Counted from the first letter of the stretch, positions 1-7,894 are shown. The stretch is DNA of 56,928 nucleotides from Candidatus Moraniibacteriota bacterium (GCA_018061645.1 JAGOTT010000008.1:1-56928); one strand, 5' to 3'. The notes: generated by a model not told the origin, from the sequence alone. Numbers and translations: made by a program.

Positions 1-241
1 CATCTTTTCTTCCTGGAGCAGCATATACCTGGAATCATATGGATTCATATCGGTTTGGCTAAAAAGAGGACTTTTCAGCCTAAACCTTTCAGGAAAAGTG
101 TAAACACTTTTGCTGCAATGCTAACAAGTGTTTTTATGTGATATAACCTTATATAAAGCACTTTTTCAATACTTCTTCTTGACACATACGACATAAGGCG
201 AGAGTATTCGCTCACGATTCTTTACAAAACGGAGATTTGCC
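1..241. promoter_or_regulatory. Upstream region with an 8-bp inverted repeat
   Basis: No gene is seen here. Positions 57-80 can form a hairpin (GGCT/AGCC with an AAAAG/CTTTT core), perhaps the end of a gene lying left of the window. Positions 94-111 hold a perfect inverted repeat (AAAAGTGT, AA, ACACTTTT) that is not followed by a T-run, so it looks more like an operator than a terminator. A TTGACA box sits near 179, but no good -10 lies at the right distance. The purine-rich cggaga just before 242 is the ribosome binding site of the next gene. Confidence 0.4.
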
Positions 242-580
242 ATGAAAGTAAAGGTTCCGCTCATAAGCGACCGGGAACGATTCAGCCTACTCCTTCAAGG
301 AATTGATAAAAACCTCCTAGAAGGAGCATTTGTCAGAATCGACACCGGGAATTGGGAAGGCATGCTGCCGGAAGAGATTTCTCCGGAAGATATGGATCGA
401 CTCAAAGGCATAGTCGCCTCTACAAGCGCCGGCCTTATCCGGCTTGTTCTCATGGCAACCGCTCAGGATTTCGTTTCGTTCCGCGGATTCCAAAATCCAC
501 ATCTCCTCTCCCTCATCCAAGCCATGGAAGAAGTTGGGGGCGATATCGGTTTCGAGGCCTGGGCTATGGAAAACTCATAA
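242..580 (+). CDS. Small acidic protein of unknown function (112 aa)
   Basis: I do not recognise this protein. It is 112 residues long, acidic, with no signal peptide or membrane segment and no Cys clusters. Hydrophobic positions in the second half (near GLIRLVLMATAQDF and NPHLLSLIQAMEE) suggest amphipathic helices. A clear Shine-Dalgarno (cggaga, 7 nt before the ATG) and a strong terminator just after the stop make it a single-gene transcription unit. The 94-111 inverted repeat upstream could be its operator. Its codon use and composition fit a real gene. It is separate from the enzyme cluster that starts at 818 because the terminator lies between them. Confidence 0.7.
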   Translation: MKVKVPLISDRERFSLLLQGIDKNLLEGAFVRIDTGNWEGMLPEEISPEDMDRLKGIVASTSAGLIRLVLMATAQDFVSFRGFQNPHLLSLIQAMEEVGGDIGFEAWAMENS

Positions 581-590
581 AGATGCGGGC

Positions 591-631
591 AAAAAAGCGC
601 CTCGACACAATGTCGTGGCGCTTTTCCTTTT
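591..631 (+). terminator. Intrinsic terminator after the 112-aa gene
   Basis: The stem runs from AAAAGCGCC..GACA to TGTC..GGCGCTTTT around a short loop and is followed by a T-rich stretch. It ends the unit begun at 242. Confidence 0.85.
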
Positions 632-817
632 GATCAGGATAGCACGCATTTGGAACTCGTTTCTTACCTCTGGGGATTGTCAGGTGGGACACTCTATGAT
701 ATCTTGCGATGAACCTCAAATAGACTTGGGGTCACGACTGTACTTTAAAAATCCATGTTATCGTGCAAGCAAATCAGGGCACTTTTTCTTCAAAGCCAAC
801 CCGACAAGGAGAGCAAA

Positions 818-2008
818 ATGGATCCTTACATCATAGCCAATACCCCTTGCGGAGTTTACAGAGGGGATCTGCCATTTGGATATGCCTACTATCAAACACT
901 ACTTGATATTCATGCAAGATTCCTAAGGACATTCGAGCACAGAGAAGTGATCTGTCACAAATATAGTCTGAATATCCTAGGAAAAAGAGCGGAAGGATTT
1001 GGTCTCGATGGAACAATCGGGAAGTTGGATGAATATGCCAGAAAGTGGATCGGGGATTGTTTTCTGCGGGATAGAATGGGGTTTTCATTCGAAGGAAGTC
1101 TTCTGGATACGGAGCCGAGATCGATAGAACAAACGAGGGAGACATTCATAGCATTGCACGAGCGCGGTTATATCCTCAGGAAAGATGCTGCCTTTTATCT
1201 GGATGCCGGAAAAATCGGAAAAGACTTCGACCTCAACGGTATCGCTCAGGAAATAAATTTTTTCTCCGCTAGGAGCAAAAAAGAGTTTCTGAGAGTGATC
1301 GCTGAATCAAGTAGACCGATTCGAATCACAAAGGATAGAATCTACTCCATCCCAAACCCGTTTGGAAGCGAAGGAATCGCTCCTATTTTCGGAGTTGCCA
1401 ACTTATGGGACGGTTATTTTGACCACATTGACCTGATGGTTTCATCGGAAAAAGAGCTGACGAGATATCTCGTTTTAAGATTCCTATCTCGGATACCGAT
1501 TTCAGAACGCCTCCCGATGCAGAACATTCTCGTGTTCAATTACATCGATCCGGAATACGGCGCTGAAAGCTGGGATATCGAAAGGCTCACCGGTGATGCG
1601 TGCGGTTCTGACTCACTTCGATATGCTTTTGCAAAGAGCCTCTCCCTGTCAAGATCAAAAACAGGATTAGCAAAAAGTCTTCTCGAAGGAGGGAGGCGAT
1701 TGGCAAATCTTGTTGAAAACTTGGGAAGATTCTTCCTTGGGAACGGCTTGCACACTCACATTCTTCCGAATATCACTCAGGAAGGATATTTCGAAGCCAT
1801 GAGTGCCTTCAGATATTCATCCGCACTTACTGATTTGGAAATAGGTCTTAAGAATGTGAGTAGAGATGTAGATATCGCAAGGTGCAAGGGAAATCTAGAT
1901 GAAAAGAAGCTGATTCTTTTTGAAAGGTATCTCACGATTATAAAAGGCCTTAGCCCGTTCTTCCCATCCGTCTGCAAAAAAGTGATGAGCGCTTTCATCG
2001 AAGGATGA
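818..2008 (+). CDS. MetRS-like class I synthetase paralogue without HIGH and KMSKS
   Basis: A 396-residue protein with the layout of a class I aminoacyl-tRNA synthetase catalytic domain, closest by eye to methionyl-tRNA synthetase. The segment GDLPFGYAYYQTLLDIHARF (16-35) matches the MetRS strand-helix that carries HIGH, but HIGH is replaced by PFGY (19-22). Residues 97-128 match the MetRS TSPEH..TQEFF..L.E.GYI region. The MetRS loop DGEKMSKSRG corresponds to DPEYGAESWD (244-253), so KMSKS has become YGAES. Without both ATP-handling signatures it is unlikely to aminoacylate tRNA. I chose the ATG at 818 because aaggagagcaaa precedes it; in-frame codons run further upstream but have no ribosome site. 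It is the first of four genes that share an AT-richer composition than their neighbours. It could be a decoy, a self-immunity protein or a ligand-binding remnant. Confidence 0.7.
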   Translation: MDPYIIANTPCGVYRGDLPFGYAYYQTLLDIHARFLRTFEHREVICHKYSLNILGKRAEGFGLDGTIGKLDEYARKWIGDCFLRDRMGFSFEGSLLDTEPRSIEQTRETFIALHERGYILRKDAAFYLDAGKIGKDFDLNGIAQEINFFSARSKKEFLRVIAESSRPIRITKDRIYSIPNPFGSEGIAPIFGVANLWDGYFDHIDLMVSSEKELTRYLVLRFLSRIPISERLPMQNILVFNYIDPEYGAESWDIERLTGDACGSDSLRYAFAKSLSLSRSKTGLAKSLLEGGRRLANLVENLGRFFLGNGLHTHILPNITQEGYFEAMSAFRYSSALTDLEIGLKNVSRDVDIARCKGNLDEKKLILFERYLTIIKGLSPFFPSVCKKVMSAFIEG

Positions 2009-2111
2009 ACTATCGTATGAACCCTATCCGCAATAAACGGATGGGGTTCCTTGTTTTCTTGCCTTACTTGATGTCATACTATAGACAAGACGTAATTCGG
2101 CGATCGAATCG

Positions 2112-3104
2112 ATGTGTATGTTTCCACCTAAACTACAAATAGGGGATGAAATAAGAATCATAGCGCCCTCAAGCAGCATCGGGATTATTTCCGAGAAAAA
2201 CACGGAATTTGCGGCCAAGAGACTCCGCGATTTCGGATTTAATGTGACCTTCTCGAAAAACGCCCGGGAAATGGATGGGTCTGGCTCATCATCAAAAGAA
2301 TCGAGGGTGGAGGATCTGCATGAGGCCTTTTCAGACGCACGCGTCAAAGGAATCCTGGCGGCCATCGGAGGATACAATATCAATCAGATACTGAATCACG
2401 TTGATTTCGATCTGATAAAGCGCAACCCAAAAGTCATATGCGGTTATTCCGACATCACAGCTCTATCCAACGCCATTTATAGGAAAACAGGGCTGGTGAA
2501 TTATTCCGGACCAACATTCGCGAATTTCGGAATGATACGGGGGCTTGAGTACACAGTAGAGTATTTCAAAAAATGCCTGATGATTGAGGGCTCGTTTGAG
2601 ATCATCCCCTCAAGAGAGTGGAGTGACGATTGTTGGTATCTGGATCAGGACAGACGGAATTTCATAAAAAATGACGGCCCCTATATCATAAACCCAGGAG
2701 AAGCTGAAGGAACAATTATCGGTGGGAATTTGTGCACATTGAATCTCCTACAAGGAACAGAATTCATGCCGAGCATAAGGGAATCCGTAGTGTTTCTGGA
2801 GGAAGATGACATGACCGGAAAACGGACTCCCTTAAATTTTGACCGCGATTTACAATCACTGCTCCACCTTCCCGATTCCAAAAACCTGCGTGGGATTGTC
2901 ATAGGAAGATTTCAGAAAGGATCCGAAATGACCAGAGAAAAACTTGCTGGAATTATCAAAAAAAAGCGTGAACTTGATAATATTCCGGTCGTTGCCGACG
3001 CCGATTTCGGACATTCGTCGCCGATGATCACCTTTCCCATTGGCGGCACTGCGATAGTATCAGCCGAGAATAATCACGTGGAGCTGGAAATAACAAAGCA
3101 CTAG
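2112..3104 (+). CDS. MccF-type S66 serine carboxypeptidase
   Basis: A 330-residue member of peptidase family S66 (LD-carboxypeptidase/MccF). The nucleophile lies in GYSDITAL (Ser113), the acid in VFLEEDDM (Glu230 or 231) and the base in ADFGHSSPM (His301). These positions fit the Ser-Glu-His triad of the family. The central stretch REWSDDCW and the following basic segment match the nucleotide-binding loop of the MccF branch better than LdcA. MccF enzymes cleave the amide between an aminoacyl or peptidyl group and a nucleotide, and give immunity to microcin C-like trojan-horse inhibitors. There is no signal peptide, so it acts in the cytoplasm. It lies about 100 bp after the synthetase paralogue and 31 bp before the next gene. 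The ATG at 2118 is an equally possible start; neither has a good ribosome site. Confidence 0.85.
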   Translation: MCMFPPKLQIGDEIRIIAPSSSIGIISEKNTEFAAKRLRDFGFNVTFSKNAREMDGSGSSSKESRVEDLHEAFSDARVKGILAAIGGYNINQILNHVDFDLIKRNPKVICGYSDITALSNAIYRKTGLVNYSGPTFANFGMIRGLEYTVEYFKKCLMIEGSFEIIPSREWSDDCWYLDQDRRNFIKNDGPYIINPGEAEGTIIGGNLCTLNLLQGTEFMPSIRESVVFLEEDDMTGKRTPLNFDRDLQSLLHLPDSKNLRGIVIGRFQKGSEMTREKLAGIIKKKRELDNIPVVADADFGHSSPMITFPIGGTAIVSAENNHVELEITKH

Positions 3105-3135
3105 GCAGATAAAATAATCAGGCAACCTCGAATTT

Positions 3136-3900
3136 ATGCACGATACCAGACATGTAATCATCGTTTCGGATTGCAAGGATGTCGCGTTTAACGAGATGAA
3201 GTGGGCTATTCTAGGCGAATGCCATACCATGGGGATTAACAGTGTCGATATCGAATTGGTTCCGGTGCATGAATTTTCCATCATAAACGCCGCCTTCCTT
3301 GCGCGGCTCATGGCGGAATGCTGTCTCCCCGGGACAGTGATATCTGTTGTGATAAATCCACAAAAAAATCGGTCAGCGCGGATTTTCGGGGAAACAACGA
3401 ACGGAATCAAATTTTTCGGAGCGAATACAGGGGCACTCAGCTGGCTACTCAAGGATTTTCATATCCAGGAAGTCCATGAAATACACGACCCAGGATTTGT
3501 CTCTTTCGGCGGTAAATATGTCCATGCCCCGAATATAGCCAAGTTGGTCGCAAATATTCCATTCTCCGATCTTGGCTTGAAGTTCCCACTAAAATCACTG
3601 ACTGACTTGGACATCAAGGATGGAACTATCGTGCACATCGACAACTTTGGTCTTATGAAAATAAAAGGCGAGACACCTGTCTTTGAAGACGGTGATCAGT
3701 TGAAAGTGTGCAGGAACGGCGACTATATTCTCGACGCGGTATTCGCCAAACGAATGATGAGCAAAAACGACAAAGAGTGGGTCCTGTACGCGGGCAGCTC
3801 GCTGAATTCCATGCCAGAGCTTGGCACCGTCCGCTACGCAGAGGGATACAAGGAAATAAGCGCGGAAATCGGCGACATATTGACATGGGAACGGAAATAA
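3136..3900 (+). CDS. SAM hydroxide adenosyltransferase-like protein (DUF62 fold), active site altered
   Basis: A 254-residue protein with the two-domain layout of the SAM hydroxide adenosyltransferase/fluorinase family, which splits S-adenosylmethionine to adenosine and methionine. The N-terminal domain is recognisable at VIIVSDCKD (7-15), FSIINAAFLARLM (47-59) and FFGANTGALSWLL (93-105). The C-terminal barrel is marked by GTIVHIDNFGLMKI. The family motif VDPGVGxxR, which supplies the catalytic Asp and Arg, reads INPQKNRSAR here, so Asp has become Asn74 and Arg is displaced. The HGRD motif that carries the catalytic His reads GGKY. The enzyme is therefore probably inactive as a hydrolase, although SAM, adenosine or methionine binding may remain. 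It sits in one run with the MccF-like and enolase-like genes. Confidence 0.75.
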   Translation: MHDTRHVIIVSDCKDVAFNEMKWAILGECHTMGINSVDIELVPVHEFSIINAAFLARLMAECCLPGTVISVVINPQKNRSARIFGETTNGIKFFGANTGALSWLLKDFHIQEVHEIHDPGFVSFGGKYVHAPNIAKLVANIPFSDLGLKFPLKSLTDLDIKDGTIVHIDNFGLMKIKGETPVFEDGDQLKVCRNGDYILDAVFAKRMMSKNDKEWVLYAGSSLNSMPELGTVRYAEGYKEISAEIGDILTWERK

Positions 3901-3921
3901 TACTTTTTGAAAAATCAAGGA

Positions 3922-5118
3922 ATGAACGGGGATTACGAATTGGAAACGAGGCAGATTCTCCTGTCCACGGGCGAATTCACTACCGAAGCCGTCATATGGA
4001 TCGACGGAATGGAATTCTACGATAGCGCACCGATTGGATTGACTGTCGGTCTGAAAGAACGGCAGTTATCATATATCGACACAAGAGAAATCGCTCCACC
4101 GCGGACTGATCCGCGTCCGGACATCGCAGGATTGAATCAAGCGGAATTCGATGCGCTCATTGCCGGAAGGTACAGTGCACAAACGGGCACAGCTTTTTCG
4201 TTGGCATATCTACGATACCTAGCATCCAAAAATGGATTTTCCGGAAAACGGATATACGAATTTATTGCAAGAAAAAACGAAAAAAACGCACCATTTCCAA
4301 AGATAATATGCAACCTATTGAACGGCGGCAGGCATTCGCAGAACACACTCACATTCTGCGAGTTCATGATCATTCCTCAAGGAAGCGATATCGAACACGA
4401 CATCCGGATCGCCGCCGAAGTATATTCCGATCTTGCAGATGTCATAACAGATGAATTGGGTCATGGTCATTTATACACGGGGAGGGAGGGAGGATTCTCA
4501 CCATCAATATCAGATGTTGAGACAGCGATTTCTTTATTGGATAAGGCTATCAAGAAAAGAAATGCTGGTGGATGTCTCATCGCCATAGATGCAGCTGCGA
4601 ATAATTTTTCAAAAATCGACAGCGCGGGTGGTTTTATCTATACCGTAAACGGGAGAAATTTCACTACCAGTGAGTTCACTGATTATTATGTATCACTGAT
4701 AAATACGTTCCCGACGATCGCATATCTCGAAGATCCATTTCATGAAAACGACACCGATGGATGGAGACAAATAACTCGCCAGCTTGGAAAAAGTGTCCTG
4801 ATTGTCGCTGATGATCTCGTCGTTTCCACAGCATCACACCTGGAAAAGTTCAACGGATGTTTCAATGCATGCATATTGAAAGTGAATCAGGCCGGAAGCG
4901 TAAGCAAACTCCTCGAATCCTACGAATTTTGTCTGAAAAACGGCATACGAACCATAATTTCTCAAAGGAGCGGCGAGACGGACAGCAACATTATCCCACA
5001 TATAGCAGTCGGGTTAGGCAGTGATTTTTTTAAAGGCGGTGCACCTGCGAGAGAAAGAATAATAAAATACAACGAGCTGATCAGAATAGGGCATCGTCGC
5101 AAGCTCGATCTGATGTAG
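3922..5118 (+). CDS. Enolase paralogue with altered substrate loop
   Basis: A 398-residue enolase-superfamily protein, close to true enolase along its whole length. Metal and catalytic positions are mostly kept: GREGGFSP (Glu211 equivalent), IDAAANNF (Asp246), YLEDPFHEND (Glu295), IVADDLVV (Asp320), ILKVNQAGS (Lys345) and FFKGGAPARERIIKYNELIRI (Lys396). Two catalytic features differ. The mobile loop that normally reads PSGASTG reads PIGLTVG (37-43), losing Ser39, and the SHRSGE motif reads SQRSGE, losing His373. A changed substrate is likely, as in the enolase homologue of bialaphos biosynthesis, though no phosphonate genes are present. I placed the start at the ATG giving the usual ten residues before the first strand; a TTG at 3907 is possible. 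A strong terminator follows. Confidence 0.85.
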   Translation: MNGDYELETRQILLSTGEFTTEAVIWIDGMEFYDSAPIGLTVGLKERQLSYIDTREIAPPRTDPRPDIAGLNQAEFDALIAGRYSAQTGTAFSLAYLRYLASKNGFSGKRIYEFIARKNEKNAPFPKIICNLLNGGRHSQNTLTFCEFMIIPQGSDIEHDIRIAAEVYSDLADVITDELGHGHLYTGREGGFSPSISDVETAISLLDKAIKKRNAGGCLIAIDAAANNFSKIDSAGGFIYTVNGRNFTTSEFTDYYVSLINTFPTIAYLEDPFHENDTDGWRQITRQLGKSVLIVADDLVVSTASHLEKFNGCFNACILKVNQAGSVSKLLESYEFCLKNGIRTIISQRSGETDSNIIPHIAVGLGSDFFKGGAPARERIIKYNELIRIGHRRKLDLM

Positions 5119-5134
5119 CCTCATTTTTACCTAG

Positions 5135-5174
5135 AAAATCAAAAGATCCGAGACGAGCCCGAATCTTTTGATTT
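5135..5174. terminator. Bidirectional terminator between the enolase-like gene and the tRNAs
   Basis: A 13-bp perfect stem (AAAATCAAAAGAT with ATCTTTTGATTTT) with A- and T-runs on both sides. It can end the + strand enzyme cluster and the - strand tRNA transcript. Confidence 0.85.
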
Positions 5175-5177
5175 TCT

Positions 5178-5252
5178 TGGAGCGGGTAACGGGAGTCGAA
5201 CCCGTATCTTGACCTTGGCAAGGTCACATAATAGCCGCTATACGATACCCGC
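5178..5252 (-). tRNA. tRNA-Gly (anticodon GCC)
   Basis: The acceptor stem GCGGGTA/TACCCGC, the T-arm GGGTTCGACTCCC and the anticodon loop TTGCCAA are all present. The discriminator base is T and CCA is encoded (5178-5180). It is the last of the tRNAs in the - strand cluster. Confidence 0.95.
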
Positions 5253-5350
5253 AAACCTCGTTCATCAAGTGAAAAGTCCGTAAAACCCTTCAAGTTTCCC
5301 CGAAATGACTTTATGAACTTTATGACTTTACAAACTTGGAACTCGTCTTG

Positions 5351-5422
5351 TGGGACTGGCAGGGATCGGACCTGCGACCAAGCGGTTATGAGCCGCGCGC
5401 TCTACCACTGAGCTACAGTCCC
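5351..5422 (-). tRNA. tRNA-Met/Ile (anticodon CAT)
   Basis: The acceptor stem GGGACTG/CAGTCCC closes a standard cloverleaf with anticodon loop CTCATAA. The three G-C pairs typical of initiator tRNA are missing from the anticodon stem, so this is an elongator Met tRNA or an Ile tRNA whose C34 is modified to lysidine. CCA is not encoded; the next bases are CAA. Confidence 0.9.
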
Positions 5423-5489
5423 TTTCTCCTCACTTCCGGTTCATAACAGGGGATATCCCCGAGTTATACACTCATTTCCTTCTCTTCTG

Positions 5490-5561
5490 TGCCGGGGGGC
5501 AGAATTGAACTGCCGACACGTGGATTTTCAGTCCACTGCTCTACCACTGAGCTACCCCGGC
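5490..5561 (-). tRNA. tRNA-Phe (anticodon GAA)
   Basis: The acceptor stem GCCGGGG/CCCCGGC, D-arm TAGCTCAGTGGTAGAGC, anticodon loop CTGAAAA and T-loop TTCAATT are all standard. The discriminator is A, and CCA is not encoded. Confidence 0.95.
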
Positions 5562-5640
5562 GTTTCCGCTACAGAAGCCATTGTATCCGAACGGCTGAAA
5601 AAATCAACTGTGGACGATGCTGGCTCTCCGCCCGAGGCGG

Positions 5641-5698
5641 ATGCGCCCTGGGAGCAGAACCTCCGACTTCCTCGATGTAAACGAGGCGCTCTAACCTC
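5641..5698 (-). pseudogene. Broken tRNA-Val (TAC) remnant
   Basis: On the - strand the second half of a D-arm (GGTTAGAGC), a full anticodon stem-loop (CCTCG, TTTACAT, CGAGG) and the first half of a T-arm (CGGAGGTTC) can be read, matching the intact tRNA-Val next door. Both acceptor strands and the first half of the D-arm are missing. The T-loop reads TTCTGCT instead of TTCGANT. Palindromes of the form CCGCCC-GGGCGG flank the remnant on both sides, which suggests that repeat insertion or recombination destroyed the gene. Confidence 0.65.
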
Positions 5699-5737
5699 CG
5701 CCCAAGGCGGATCAGCCTTGGGCGGAAACTGATCCTG

Positions 5738-5811
5738 TGCACGCTCGAGGACTCGAACCTCGGACCCTCTCGGTGTAAACGAGATGCTCTAACCAACTGA
5801 GCTAAGCGTGC
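5738..5811 (-). tRNA. tRNA-Val (anticodon TAC)
   Basis: The acceptor stem GCACGCT/AGCGTGC, D-arm TAGCTCAGTTGGTTAGAGC, anticodon loop TTTACAC and T-arm CGAGGTTCGAGTCCTCG are intact. The discriminator is A, and CCA is not encoded. Confidence 0.95.
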
Positions 5812-6050
5812 GGAAGTGCTTCATCCATTGTACCCATTTAAAGGAAAAGAACAAGGCAAACCCCGCTCTTTTCCAGTTCGTTTGTGCGAAGGAGAGGAAA
5901 AGGACTCGGTCACGAGTAAATTTCCTGACGGAAATTTCTCTCGACCCCGCCTCGCGGCACTCGCCTCCCGCCAAAGGCGGGAACTCACGCATCGCTCCAA
6001 CCTTCTCGTCCTCTCACAAGCCAAGCAGTTGTGGTTTGCTTTCTGGAATA
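5812..6050. other. Intergenic stretch between tRNAs
   Basis: No gene or tRNA is seen. It contains short GC-rich palindromes, among them CCCGCC-AAA-GGCGGG near 5968, of the same kind as those beside the broken tRNA-Val. Confidence 0.4.
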
Positions 6051-6077
6051 AAAAAACCGCCTATCAGCGGATTTTTT
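6051..6077 (-). terminator. Terminator behind tRNA-Leu
   Basis: The stem AAAAAACCGC/GCGGATTTTTT with a 6-nt loop lies directly downstream of tRNA-Leu on the - strand, with a T-run in that direction. Confidence 0.75.
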
Positions 6078-6078
6078 G

Positions 6079-6161
6079 TGCCCAGGAGAGGACTCGAACC
6101 TCCAATCCCTTGCGAGAACTAGCACCTCAAGCTAGCGCGTATACCATTCCGCCACCTGGGC
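6079..6161 (-). tRNA. tRNA-Leu (anticodon GAG)
   Basis: A type II tRNA with a long variable arm. The acceptor stem is GCCCAGG/CCTGGGC, the anticodon loop is CTTGAGG and the T-arm is GGAGGTTCGAGTCCTCT. The 83-nt length fits the class. Confidence 0.95.
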
Positions 6162-6173
6162 AAATCCGAAAGA

Positions 6174-6644
6174 CTATGCCTTCGGAGATTCTTCCGCAAC
6201 CGCCTGCTCCGCGATTTCGGCCTCGACCTTTTCCTCGAAGATATCGGCAACAGCGACCGCGGGAGCCGATTTCTTCCCTTTTCCCGTCTTCATCGTGACC
6301 TCCTTCAATTTCTTGGAAAGGAGTTTCGACGATTTGTCACGGACGAAATAAAGCTTCGCGCGACGCGACCGGGTGCTTTTCAGAACCTCGATTTTTTCGA
6401 TATTCGGCGAATACAAGGGGAGTATGAGCTCGACACCGATGCCGAAGGAGACTTTCCGGACGGTGAACGTCGGAGAAGAGCTTTGTCCACCCTTGAGAGC
6501 GATGACCATGCCCTGGAAAACCTGGGTCCTCTCCTTCCCACCCTCGACGATCTTCCGGTATACCTTGACGACATCGCCGGAATGGAGATCCGGGACCTCC
6601 TTAGTGCGACGAGCCGCGTTGAACGCGATGAGATCCTTGTGCAT
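6174..6644 (-). CDS. rplS: 50S ribosomal protein L19 with acidic tail
   Basis: A 156-residue L19, a large-subunit protein at the 30S-50S interface. The core is recognisable from HSGDVVKVYRKIVEGGKER through VFQGMVIALKGG, FTVRKVSFGIGVELILPLYSP and SRRAKLYFVRDK. L19 is usually about 115 residues. Here the C-terminus adds about 35 residues rich in Ala and Glu (EEKVEAEIAEQAVAEE), an acidic extension of unknown role. The start is the ATG in MHKDLIAFNAA; upstream in-frame sequence overlaps the neighbouring gene and has no L19 similarity. It is 40 bp downstream of the pseudouridine synthase and probably co-transcribed with it. Confidence 0.95.
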   Translation of the reverse strand: MHKDLIAFNAARRTKEVPDLHSGDVVKVYRKIVEGGKERTQVFQGMVIALKGGQSSSPTFTVRKVSFGIGVELILPLYSPNIEKIEVLKSTRSRRAKLYFVRDKSSKLLSKKLKEVTMKTGKGKKSAPAVAVADIFEEKVEAEIAEQAVAEESPKA

Positions 6645-6684
6645 AGCGATTCCTGATAATAACGGGGATAAAGACAAAACGAGC

Positions 6685-7692
6685 CTATGTATCCAAGCTC
6701 GAAGCCTCAGTAGGATAACCCGGAATTTTCGTTCCGTCAATAGACGCGAGAAAATCCGAGAAATCTTTCGGAATGGGAGATTCGAATACGTATTCTTTCC
6801 CAAAAAGCGTGAAGGAAAGCCGCGAAGCATGCAGGAGCTGCCGCTTCGGAATATTTTCTCCACGCATACGCTTCCCGCCATAGAGGTGATCACCTGCGAC
6901 CGGACAACCGATGGCGGAGAAGTGGACGCGTATCTGATGAGTCCGTCCGGTTTCCGGCATCACCTCGACGAGATCAAATTCCGTGAAACGCTCCTTCAAT
7001 CGGTACCGCGTCAATGCCTCGCGTGTGGCGCTGGGAAACGCATCCGGGTGCCTGACTGCCATGCGCTTGAGCGTGCCACGCTGTTCGGCGAGCGGAAAGG
7101 AGATTTCGCTCGATGTCTCCGGAACATGCCCGAGGAGAAGCGCGAGGTACGTCTTGTCAATCCGATGATTCTGAAATACGTCTTTCAGCGCAAAAAAGCT
7201 TTCATTCGTCCGCGCGATCACGACGACACCGCTCGTATTCCGATCGAGACGATGCACGATCCCGGGACGAAATGCGTCCTCGCCTACTTCGAAGATTTCC
7301 GGATATTTCGCGAGTATCCAATTCGAAACCGTCCCGACCTCATCGAAGGATACCGGGTGCATCTTCATGCCGGACGGCTTGTCAATGACGACGATGTGTT
7401 CGTTCTCGAACAAGACCCGGGGGTTCATACCGAGATCCGCCTCCAATACGCGTTCCTCCGGGGGAATATGCGACTCGACGACTTCGCCGAAACGGAGCTT
7501 TCTCCGGGGGTCGGGCTCCGTTTCCCCGTTCACGGAAACAAGTCCGGAAAGCACTCCTTTTTTCACCTTTTCCCGCGAGAACAAGGAAAACCCGTCCACT
7601 CCTTTGAGAACGGACGTGAGAAAACCATCGAGGCGGCTGTTCGAATGCCGACGCTCGACCGTCGCCCTGACGATTTCTGATGATCCCTCCAT
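6685..7692 (-). CDS. RluA/RluD-family rRNA pseudouridine synthase
   Basis: A 335-residue RluA-family pseudouridine synthase that isomerises uridines in 23S rRNA. An S4-like RNA-binding domain occupies the first ~90 residues (SRLDGFLTSVL, VSVNGE). The catalytic domain carries PGIVHRLDRNTSGVVVIA, whose Asp is the nucleophile, then GRTHQIRVHFSAIGCPVAGD and the closing HASRLSF motif. These are the motifs of RluD-type enzymes; which uridines are modified cannot be told. The ATG at 7692 is preferred over an upstream in-frame TTG. It precedes rplS on the same strand. Confidence 0.92.
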   Translation of the reverse strand: MEGSSEIVRATVERRHSNSRLDGFLTSVLKGVDGFSLFSREKVKKGVLSGLVSVNGETEPDPRRKLRFGEVVESHIPPEERVLEADLGMNPRVLFENEHIVVIDKPSGMKMHPVSFDEVGTVSNWILAKYPEIFEVGEDAFRPGIVHRLDRNTSGVVVIARTNESFFALKDVFQNHRIDKTYLALLLGHVPETSSEISFPLAEQRGTLKRMAVRHPDAFPSATREALTRYRLKERFTEFDLVEVMPETGRTHQIRVHFSAIGCPVAGDHLYGGKRMRGENIPKRQLLHASRLSFTLFGKEYVFESPIPKDFSDFLASIDGTKIPGYPTEASSLDT

Positions 7693-7894
7693 AAGCAACT
7701 GTCAATCGGGTGATTGTACCCGGAATATGCGAAAAGAGCAAGCAAACCACCGGAAAACAAGGTTATCCGACACACGATAACACCATGGATGGTTATTTTT
7801 TCCGACGGAAAACACAACATATTGTTGGTATTTTTTTGATAAGTTTCCAATCGGTCTTGATTTTTCACAAAAAAATGGCTTCATAATGCCTTGT

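Noticed and set aside
2112-3104. LdcA-type murein LD-carboxypeptidase
   Set aside because: The family is right, but the REWSDDCW loop and the synthetase-like neighbour fit the MccF branch better; murein recycling cannot be fully excluded.
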